33,030 nucleotides of DNA. Source: Spirochaetia bacterium UBA2205 (GTDB lineage: Bacteria; Spirochaetota; UBA4802; UB4802). The stretch lies in contig DCUV01000075.1 in the NCBI GenBank assembly GCA_002328585.1, positions 1 to 33,030 of the forward strand, in the 5' to 3' direction. Of this stretch, positions 25,107 through 31,625 are shown in pieces (the first letter of the stretch is position 1; each line of letters starts with the position of its first letter). A program made the position numbers and the translations under genes. Below the pieces are notes generated by a model. That model was not told where the DNA came from and searched no databases. It saw only the letters and a list, made by a program, of their open reading frames with translations.

Positions 25107-25287
25107 TTTTTACAATGCCATAATCAAAATGTCAACGGTATTTATGGTATAGTGTAATCTTCTATTCCTTGCATTTTGCGATTTATTTATGTTTATGCTC
25201 TAATAGAGTTTATCAGGTTGTCATGACAAATTGAGAAATTATTTGAGAAATTATTTGAACAACATGTCAATAATTAGATTAATAATT

Positions 25288-25316
25288 AAAAAAAAGGGAT
25301 TCCTTTACGGAATCCC
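25288..25316 (-). terminator. Intrinsic terminator of the FadL-like gene
   Basis: Read on the minus strand: stem GGGATTCC-gtaaa-GGAATCCC (25316-25296) followed by eight T. It lies about 70 bp after the stop of the porin gene. Confidence 0.9.
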
Positions 25317-25386
25317 GAGAAGATTTACATTAAAAACGTGCGACAATTCGCAGCTTTAATGGGGGCTGGAGTAACAGTTGATAGTA

Positions 25387-26577
25387 TTACATCTTGTAGC
25401 CAACCTGAATACCTATAATATGGCGACTCTTGTTAAGTTTTTCATCTCCAGTCATAGGGTCCTCACCTTCCATAAACCATGTATATGAGTAGGTTATACC
25501 AATGTTGATATTTTCATTAATGCTATACGCTGCACCTAACCCAATGCCAAGTTCATCCAGTACAGGATTTATATCATAACTTACAGGGCTAAAACTTTCA
25601 TTACCACTATCCTTTATTCCCTTATCCGCATACATCACGCCAAGACTGAAGCGTAATTGTTGATTTATAAACTGAGTAACAGAAAGCATATATACAATGG
25701 TGTTGTCATATTCATCTTCAGCGTCTTCCCAGTCAGCCTGCTTATTAAACATGTAGTTAATCTGCAAAGCAATAACAGTACCCATAGCAGGCATACCCGC
25801 AGCGGTTAACGTTAACATTGCAGGAAGATCATAATTTGACTTTTTATCTGTTACAGCTTTATCGTCCTCAAGTTCTCTGCTTACTTTAGTTGCGTAGGTC
25901 AGTCCGATAAGATAACCATGCGCGGGAACAACATTTAATCCAATAACACCTCCAAAACCATCTCCAGACTCATCAGTTTCTTCTTTTACTTTTCCAATGA
26001 TCGTATTGGTAGCTTCAATTGTCGATGTTGTCCTGGTATAAACATATCTGCCACCTACTGACACAGAAAACATATCATTGATTTTATATGCCCCGCCAAG
26101 ATTTATACCCCACGTAACAGAATCAGCTTCAACCTTGTCAATAGTAGTAGTACCAACGGGGATTGCTGTTGATAATTCGTAAAGCACCGCCGGAGTACCA
26201 TCATCCCATTTCAGCGTTGCAAATGGCGCACCATCAAGCACATTTGCATAAACAAACCCTGCAAACTGATCCTGTTTGTATACCGCAGATAATGCGGGAA
26301 CTGTCCATGCATTTGTTTCTCCATCATATTTTTCGCCTGAAGCTTTTGCTTCAATATCATCAATTGCCATAAAACTGCTTACATTTACGTATATCCCATC
26401 CTTCAACCATACGGTACTTGCCGGGTCATACATTGCGGTTTCATCACCGGTGTTATCGTTCATACCCGCTATGTGTTTTGCCGTAAAATGACTTGACTGA
26501 GCAATGCCATTAGCATAGACAGCACCACCAATAAACACAATAGCAACTACTGTTACAACTGATAACAACTTTTTCAT
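25387..26577 (-). CDS. Outer-membrane transport protein, FadL/OMPP1/TodX family
   Basis: This beta-barrel protein of about 396 residues is likely to carry long-chain fatty acids or other hydrophobic compounds through the outer membrane. The signal peptide is residues about 1-21 (MKKLLSVVTVVAIVFIGGAVYA), followed by NGIAQSSHFTAKHIAGMNDNTG ... TAMYDPASTVWLKDGIYVN, the family's N-terminal hatch region with the NPA-like motif replaced by DPAS. Alternating amphipathic strands follow, ending in HIIGIQVGYKM with a C-terminal aliphatic-aromatic pattern. The ATG at 26577 is preferred to the upstream TTG because GGAGG lies 7 nt before it. It has its own promoter, operators and terminator. Confidence 0.88.
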   Translation of the reverse strand: MKKLLSVVTVVAIVFIGGAVYANGIAQSSHFTAKHIAGMNDNTGDETAMYDPASTVWLKDGIYVNVSSFMAIDDIEAKASGEKYDGETNAWTVPALSAVYKQDQFAGFVYANVLDGAPFATLKWDDGTPAVLYELSTAIPVGTTTIDKVEADSVTWGINLGGAYKINDMFSVSVGGRYVYTRTTSTIEATNTIIGKVKEETDESGDGFGGVIGLNVVPAHGYLIGLTYATKVSRELEDDKAVTDKKSNYDLPAMLTLTAAGMPAMGTVIALQINYMFNKQADWEDAEDEYDNTIVYMLSVTQFINQQLRFSLGVMYADKGIKDSGNESFSPVSYDINPVLDELGIGLGAAYSINENINIGITYSYTWFMEGEDPMTGDEKLNKSRHIIGIQVGYKM

Positions 26578-26606
26578 CTGCAAACCTCCATTTAAAATTT
26601 TATTAC

Positions 26607-26673
26607 CGCCCAGGCGGTTTACTGTGTATACCTGTTTGTATGTTACAAAAAAATCAATGTAACATACAAACAG
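26607..26673. promoter_or_regulatory. Inverted repeats in the FadL-like gene leader
   Basis: The first is ACCGCC-ca-GGCGGT (about 26605-26618), close to the RBS. The second is a perfect 15-bp inverted repeat, CTGTTTGTATGTTAC (26632-26646) and GTAACATACAAACAG (26659-26673), with 12 nt between. In the mRNA these would form stable hairpins just before the start; on DNA they could be operators. Confidence 0.7.
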
Positions 26674-26716
26674 TTCATTGTTTAATATATTAATGAATAT
26701 ACATTAATATATATTG

Positions 26717-26745
26717 ATTAATGTTCGTTCATTAATTTTTGTCAA
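26717..26745 (-). promoter_or_regulatory. FadL-like gene promoter with TetR-type palindrome
   Basis: On the minus strand, TTGACA (26745-26740), a 17-bp spacer and ATTAAT (26722-26717). The palindrome ATTAATG-ttcgtt-CATTAAT (26717-26736) covers the spacer and -10 and resembles TetR/FadR-class operators (ATGAACGAACAT). It differs from the operator of the tetR gene in this window. Confidence 0.65.
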
Positions 26746-26832
26746 GCATTTTTATTATTTTTTTGTAATACAAATGCGGCTTTTATAGGTTGATTTTTAA
26801 TGAATATTTTTTTATAAAAGGAAAAATTTTTC

Positions 26833-26860
26833 TTGACTATTTAGTATTTTAGCATATATT
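26833..26860 (+). promoter_or_regulatory. Promoter of the 46-residue Cys protein
   Basis: TTGACT (26833-26838), 16-bp spacer, TATATT (26855-26860), with the ATG 45 bp downstream. Confidence 0.75.
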
Positions 26861-26905
26861 TAATTACGTGATTGTTTTTAATTCCTTTTTTATAGGAGGA
26901 AATTA

Positions 26906-27046
26906 ATGAAATCAAATACCTACTGCATAGATAACAGATGCTCATACTGGAGAAATACTGAACATATTTACTCAGCATTTGTTAGCAAAAATGAAGAATT
27001 GGGCAAACATCTTTTTAGTTTTAAAAATTTTATTGCCCTTGAGTAA
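26906..27046 (+). CDS. 46-residue cysteine-containing small protein
   Basis: This 46-residue ORF has a complete expression unit: a near-consensus promoter, a perfect AGGAGG Shine-Dalgarno 6 nt before the ATG, and a strong terminator 45 bp after the stop. The protein starts MKSNTYCIDNRCSYWRNTEH, with Cys7 and Cys12 in a compact C-x4-C arrangement, and ends with a basic-aromatic stretch KHLFSFKNF. It could be a small metal-binding or secreted peptide; no family was recognised. Confidence 0.65.
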   Translation: MKSNTYCIDNRCSYWRNTEHIYSAFVSKNEELGKHLFSFKNFIALE

Positions 27047-27091
27047 TATCATAAAGCCATCAACCATATTAACCTCTGATACATTATACGC

Positions 27092-27134
27092 AAAAAATAA
27101 AGAGACGGTACACTTGACCGTCTCTTTATTTTTT
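27092..27134. terminator. Bidirectional intrinsic terminator
   Basis: Perfect 17-bp stem (27092-27108 with 27118-27134), 9-nt loop, GC-rich core GAGACGG/CCGTCTC flanked by A6 and T6. It serves the 46-residue gene on the plus strand and the Cys-rich 158-residue gene on the minus strand. Confidence 0.93.
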
Positions 27135-27167
27135 ATAAAAATGTCGTAATATACTCAGTACTATAAA

Positions 27168-27644
27168 TCAAGCAATAGCTTTTGCGTTATTCTTCTCTAT
27201 CTTTTCAATTAATTCAGTATAATATTCATTAGTAAAAAACTTATACATGCTGATTCGAGAATCTTCAAAGGACTGTAAGATCTTCTTATATTCGCTTACC
27301 TGCCCTTCCTCGCCAATACATATTCCATGACGCTTGCCATAGTTGCATTTGACACATATTGGATTTTTTAATGCCTTATAGCACCCATTATGCTCATATC
27401 CATAATAATGGCAAAAAGGACAAAGTTCATAGCGCAATCCCGAGCAACCTAATTTGTAGATATTATGTTTTATCTTTTCCCACACTTTTTCCGCTTCTTC
27501 ATCAGTCCAGCTTTTTATTTCCTCTTCATCGCCATCATTGAAATACCAATCACCCGGTACCTTTAGCTCCCTTTCCATCCTATCAGACTTGGATCGCATA
27601 AAATCGATAATAGATTGCTGAAAATTTAATGGTTTTTTTGCCAT
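27168..27644 (-). CDS. Cysteine-rich, probably zinc-binding protein of unknown function
   Basis: This 158-residue soluble protein has a highly charged helical N-terminus (about 1-60). Its central cysteine-rich part includes CSGLRYELCPFCHYYGYEHNGC and CVKCNYGKRHGIC (about residues 67-110), arranged like zinc knuckles. A helical C-terminus follows. No family was recognised. It ends at the bidirectional terminator shared with the 46-residue Cys protein. Confidence 0.75.
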   Translation of the reverse strand: MAKKPLNFQQSIIDFMRSKSDRMERELKVPGDWYFNDGDEEEIKSWTDEEAEKVWEKIKHNIYKLGCSGLRYELCPFCHYYGYEHNGCYKALKNPICVKCNYGKRHGICIGEEGQVSEYKKILQSFEDSRISMYKFFTNEYYTELIEKIEKNNAKAIA

Positions 27645-27835
27645 AACAATATCCCTTTAATTATATTTTAATTATTACATATACCTTTCACTTCAGACTA
27701 TCGACCAGATTTATCATTCCAAACTTCATTTTAACATAATTTAAATTAATATATATGGAATCCACTTCCTGTTTAATAAAGTATAACCATTCGGTATTTT
27801 TTCAAGCTTTTTATTACCATTATTACAATTATTTT

Positions 27836-28282
27836 TCATAACAAAGGGATATCAGTTTCCTTACCATTGGCAAGCATTGCTACGCAATAATCAATGCCAT
27901 GGTGCATCTGTAGACTTACTCTATCTCCTATGGCAATAGTTTCAGGCTGGATACCAATAAAAGTAATATGCGGTGTTACTTCCTGTAACTTTTGTAGCAA
28001 AAAATGTACCGGCAACCCATGGGTGGTAATAATTCCACCGTATAATGCTGATAAATCAATCCGCCGCACCTCGCCTGCCGGTAAATTCATATCACAGGCA
28101 TCAACAATAACTAATTTTTTTGGTTTACGCCGTTGAATTGTGCCAATATAATTTTCGGGCATACTTTCTGTATCAATACTGCAAAAACCGGCCTGTGCTA
28201 ATCTCCGGGCAACGATACTCCCTGCGGCGTCATCGCTCCGCAAACGATTCCCAATACCCACTATGAGCTTATCACACTGCAT
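27836..28282 (-). CDS. Hydrogenase maturation protease-like protein
   Basis: This 148-residue protein belongs to the HybD/HycI family, endopeptidases that trim the C-terminus of [NiFe]-hydrogenase large subunits after metal insertion. The N-terminal VGIGNRLRSDDAAG (Asp18 in the place of the family's metal-binding Glu/Asp), LVIVDACD and TTHGLP with its His reproduce the three nickel-ligand positions. No hydrogenase subunit gene lies in the window, so its substrate must be encoded elsewhere. It is divergent from the HD-domain gene. Confidence 0.87.
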   Translation of the reverse strand: MQCDKLIVGIGNRLRSDDAAGSIVARRLAQAGFCSIDTESMPENYIGTIQRRKPKKLVIVDACDMNLPAGEVRRIDLSALYGGIITTHGLPVHFLLQKLQEVTPHITFIGIQPETIAIGDRVSLQMHHGIDYCVAMLANGKETDIPLL

Positions 28283-28297
28283 AACCCATTACCGGTA

Positions 28298-28401
28298 ACT
28301 ATCGCCAAAAATTTTTGTATTTGTGCCACTATCAACAATCACCTTTAAATATTTTACTTGCATTTACCAGCAATTCAAGTTTTATTTTGCTATGCGATAG
28401 T
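28298..28401. promoter_or_regulatory. Inverted pair of GTAACTATCGC motifs in a divergent intergenic region
   Basis: GTAACTATCGCC (ACTATCGC core at 28298-28305) and GCGATAGTTACT (core at 28394-28401) face each other across about 90 bp between two divergent genes. The second copy lies just before the RBS of the HD-domain gene. They belong to the iterated octamer family and may act here as a regulatory site or as a cruciform-forming pair. Confidence 0.5.
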
Positions 28402-28418
28402 TACTGGAGATGTAATCT

Positions 28419-29618
28419 ATGATTTCAAAAGGTTTAATTGAAAGGATATTTCAAGCTGCCAGCATCCAGCGCTGGAATGACCATGTGCGCCCAATGGAGT
28501 TTGCCGAGATTGACAAACAGGCACATAAGATGATACTTGCCTTTACCATTGCAAAGTTTCAGGAAGAAGAAAAACCTGGCTGTGTTAACTGGCGATTGCT
28601 CATTGAAGGTGGCATTATTGAGCTTTTACACAGGGTGATAGTTACTGACATCAAACCTCCTATATTCCATAAAATAATGAAGGAAAAAGGCAGGGAGTTA
28701 AATGAATGGGTTTTTGAACAGCTTCAGGATGATATTGGTTCGGTTAAAGGTAATTTCAGGGATACATTTCAACGCTACCTGTTTGACGACAACTTTGCAG
28801 TATTTGAAAAAAAGATTTTGCACGCTTCCCATTACCTTGCCACTAACTGGGAGTTTCAGATTATCTACCACAGCAATACATTTTTGTATGACATTGAAAA
28901 AACACGAAACGAGATAGAAAGTCAGATTGAGTACCACATTGACCTCACAGGGGTCCAGAGGATTTTGCTCCACAGCGATATCGCTCGATTTATAAGCCTG
29001 TGCGGGCAACTGCGTTTTCAGCAGCGCTGGGCACAGACTCACCGCATCCCTAAAACATCGGTGCTGGGGCATATGCTTATTGTTGCAATACTGTCGTACT
29101 TTTGCTCGTGCGAGCTTAACACCTGCGAACGGCGTATGTATAATAACTTTTTTGGATCGCTCTTCCACGACTTGCCCGAGGTGCTCACGCGCGATATTGT
29201 TTCACCCATTAAACGTTCCATAAAGGGGCTGGATCAACTGATAAAGGAATATGAGCTTAACGAGGTCAATGAACGTATTTTCCCATTAATACCGCAAAAC
29301 TGGCATGATGAGATGAAATACTTTATCTTTCATGAATTTGAAAACAAGGTGTACATCAACAACTCAATAACCATGGGGATTAGCCCGGATGCAATGAACA
29401 CACAGTACAACCATGATATATATAATCCTATGGATGGTGAAATACTCAAAGCCTGTGATGACTTTGCAGCATTTTTAGAGGCTTCATTTTCCATTAACTA
29501 TGGAATTAAACCCGAAGGGCTTGTATCTGCTCGACGCAGTATTTACCAAAAATATAAAGCAAAACATCTTGTTATTGGCGATGTTGATTTCATAGCACTG
29601 TTTGATTATTTTTATTAG
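28419..29618 (+). CDS. HD-domain phosphohydrolase (YfbR-like)
   Basis: This 399-residue protein has an HD domain in its second half. RFQQRWAQTHRIPKTSVLGHM (His218) and SLFHDLPEVLTRDIVSP (His250, Asp251) match the arrangement in YfbR-type 5'-deoxynucleotidases, and the later KACDDFAAFLEA supplies the distal Asp. The N-terminal 190 residues are helical and not part of the usual short YfbR, so this is a larger relative. GGAGATG precedes the ATG. It is followed by DUF1232 and DUF6873 genes on the same strand. The substrate is unproven. Confidence 0.83.
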   Translation: MISKGLIERIFQAASIQRWNDHVRPMEFAEIDKQAHKMILAFTIAKFQEEEKPGCVNWRLLIEGGIIELLHRVIVTDIKPPIFHKIMKEKGRELNEWVFEQLQDDIGSVKGNFRDTFQRYLFDDNFAVFEKKILHASHYLATNWEFQIIYHSNTFLYDIEKTRNEIESQIEYHIDLTGVQRILLHSDIARFISLCGQLRFQQRWAQTHRIPKTSVLGHMLIVAILSYFCSCELNTCERRMYNNFFGSLFHDLPEVLTRDIVSPIKRSIKGLDQLIKEYELNEVNERIFPLIPQNWHDEMKYFIFHEFENKVYINNSITMGISPDAMNTQYNHDIYNPMDGEILKACDDFAAFLEASFSINYGIKPEGLVSARRSIYQKYKAKHLVIGDVDFIALFDYFY

Positions 29619-29642
29619 ACAATTACTTTTTTTCGCAAATGT

Positions 29643-30038
29643 ATGCCTAAGACTATTAAAAACCTGTTATTAAATTATCGCGATTCAATCGGTGCATTGC
29701 TTGTTGCTCTGAAGCATCCCCATGTTCCCATGCATTCAAAGATGCTCATAATTATTGCACTGGCATATGCACTGTCTCCAATTGATATAATACCCGATTT
29801 CATTCCCATACTTGGCTATCTGGACGATGCTGTAATTGTGCCCTTTTTGTTTTATGTAGCCATTCATTCAATCCCGCAGTCTGTGTTTTACCAGTGTAAA
29901 CAACAGGCAAAAAAAGCATTTAAAAAAAGCATTGGTTTTATGGCATTGGGCATATTGCTTGCTGTATTGTTCTGGGGTTTCATGGCACTGCTTCTCTTTA
30001 TACTTATAAAAACAATACTACGCATTGTTGCGGTATGA
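29643..30038 (+). CDS. DUF1232 (YkvA-like) membrane protein
   Basis: This 131-residue protein contains the DUF1232 signature YALSPIDIIPDFIPILGYLDDAVIVP (residues about 40-66), a pair of short membrane-embedded helices. A final hydrophobic helix lies at about residues 98-125. The family is widespread and its function uncertain. Its stop overlaps the start of the next gene as ATGA. Confidence 0.88.
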   Translation: MPKTIKNLLLNYRDSIGALLVALKHPHVPMHSKMLIIIALAYALSPIDIIPDFIPILGYLDDAVIVPFLFYVAIHSIPQSVFYQCKQQAKKAFKKSIGFMALGILLAVLFWGFMALLLFILIKTILRIVAV

Positions 30039-30736
30039 TTGCAATTATTAATCCTGATACGCCCAAACCAATTGTTGAAGGGCTTATGAGCCATGGATTT
30101 ACTCCGGTAACCATTCCGCTATGTACCACGGTACAGCGTCCTATTGCCGGTCATCCTGATATTCAACTGTGCATGATTCATAATTTTGTTATCTACAATC
30201 CTGCTATTGAACAGTTTATTAGCAAACTGCTGCACCAATCACAGTATATTCCCATACGGGGTCAGAGCATTGTTCAGCCAGCCTATCCATACGACTGTGC
30301 ATATAACTGCGCCTGTACCGGTATAGTAGCTTTTCATAACACAAAAGCAACCGACACTGCAATACAGGAGGTTTTACACCGGTGCTCTGTCCCCCTGATT
30401 CATGTTAAACAGGGGTATACAAAATGCTCCACCTGCATTATCAATACTGACGCAATCATCACATCCGATAGTACCATCCACCGGGCAGCTCCCAAAAACA
30501 ATATTACCTCATTACTGATACAACCTGGCACTATTACACTTCCAGGATATCCATACGGTTTTATAGGAGGTGCAAGCGGGCTGTGCCATGACACCGTTTA
30601 TGTTACCGGCACCCTTGCAAAGCATCCTGATACAGCAAAAATAGAAGATTTTATACGGAATCATGGTAAAAACATTATTTATCTGTCAAAAATGCCCGCC
30701 ATTGATACTGGTTCCATCTTTTTTTTAGACATATAA
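30035..30736 (+). CDS. DUF6873-family protein
   Basis: This 233-residue protein is recognisable by GHPDIQLCMI, YPYDCAYNCACTG, VKQGYTKCSTCIINTDAIITSD and GYPYGFIGGASGLC, which characterise DUF6873, a family common in clostridia and otherwise uncharacterised. Several conserved Cys, His and Asp residues suggest a hydrolase-like or amidinotransferase-like fold, but this is speculation. It is translationally coupled to the DUF1232 gene. Confidence 0.75.
   Translation: MIAIINPDTPKPIVEGLMSHGFTPVTIPLCTTVQRPIAGHPDIQLCMIHNFVIYNPAIEQFISKLLHQSQYIPIRGQSIVQPAYPYDCAYNCACTGIVAFHNTKATDTAIQEVLHRCSVPLIHVKQGYTKCSTCIINTDAIITSDSTIHRAAPKNNITSLLIQPGTITLPGYPYGFIGGASGLCHDTVYVTGTLAKHPDTAKIEDFIRNHGKNIIYLSKMPAIDTGSIFFLDI
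30258..30268 (+). repeat. GGGGTCAGAGC dispersed repeat, copy 5 (within DUF6873 gene)
   Basis: The 11-base core is read in frame as R-G-Q-S-I. Confidence 0.6.
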
Positions 30737-31085
30737 TGCATTGTTTTACGATTAATGGGGTCAGAGCATCAATATAGATCAATATAGATCCTCAATTGTA
30801 AAAAAATTGAAAATTACCCGGGCATGGATGTATATTGTATTAATGGTATTGTAGAGCATTATTATATAGTTGTACCCTTTTGTTGCAATGGGAGTGTACA
30901 TTGCATGTAATGTTTGCTTTTTATGATGCTATATCAGTTTATACGTGTTGCACGATATGCAGAAGCGCAATCAATGGCAGTAAAGAGTTTATTTTTTAAA
31001 TTTCATTGATCTGGTTGTTACCCTGCAGTATCAAACATAATGTTTCAGATGTTTTTTTATATTGTTAAATCTATGCGACAGGGCT
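30737..31085. other. Intergenic region with repeat copy and short tandem repeat
   Basis: About 350 bp without a supported gene. It carries TGGGGTCAGAGC at 30756-30767, immediately followed by two 10-bp units ATCAATATAG (30768-30777 and 30778-30787). The rest is AT-rich, and no clear promoter or terminator was found. Confidence 0.6.
30756..30767 (+). repeat. TGGGGTCAGAGC dispersed repeat, copy 6
   Basis: Exact 12-mer with the upstream AA shared with the copies at 127 and 214. It abuts a 10-bp tandem repeat. Confidence 0.8.
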
Positions 31086-31625
31086 ATGAAGATTCCTGAT
31101 ATCAATGAGTGCTTAAAGCTTTTGGAACTTTATAATACATTACCCAATGTACTGCAGCATTCTTTGCAGGTTCAGAAGGTTGCACTTGCACTGGTTGACA
31201 ACATGAACGGGAATATCTTCATTAACCGTGAGCTTGTTTCTGCATCGGCGCTGTTGCATGATATTACAAAATCACGCGCACTTAAAACCGGAGAAAAGCA
31301 TGATATATCAGGCAAAGAGCTGCTTGAGTCATTAGGCTATCCCGAAATTGCAAGCATTGTAGGACAGCATGTTTATTTAAACAATACATCACCCGATGCA
31401 CCCCTTAATGAAGCCGATATAGTTTATTACGCTGATAAACGAGTCATGCATGATGAAGTTGTAAGCGTTGACAGACGTATTGATGACCTTTTACAACGAT
31501 ACGGTACAACGCCTGAACGGTATAATACAATACTTGAAAATAAAAAGGTTATTGCAATAGTAGAAAAAAAATTACAGCCTCATCTTACAAAACCAATTGA
31601 AACCATTATAGCCTCATTACTGTAA
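31086..31625 (+). CDS. HD-domain phosphohydrolase
   Basis: This HD-superfamily protein of about 179 residues has HSLQVQKVALALV, SALLHDITKSRA (His-Asp pair), a KHDISGKELLESLGYPEIASIVGQHV segment and a YYADKRV motif, as in YqeK/HDIG-type enzymes. The frame opens at a TTG (31062), but the ATG at 31086 (AGGG a few bases before) gives a more usual start. Its stop and the start of the radical SAM gene overlap (TAATG), so the two are a coupled pair. Substrate unknown. Confidence 0.83.
   Translation: MKIPDINECLKLLELYNTLPNVLQHSLQVQKVALALVDNMNGNIFINRELVSASALLHDITKSRALKTGEKHDISGKELLESLGYPEIASIVGQHVYLNNTSPDAPLNEADIVYYADKRVMHDEVVSVDRRIDDLLQRYGTTPERYNTILENKKVIAIVEKKLQPHLTKPIETIIASLL

Noticed and set aside
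30905..31000. Short open frame of about 29 codons before the second HD gene
   Set aside because: No ribosome-binding site and no sign of conservation that can be judged here.
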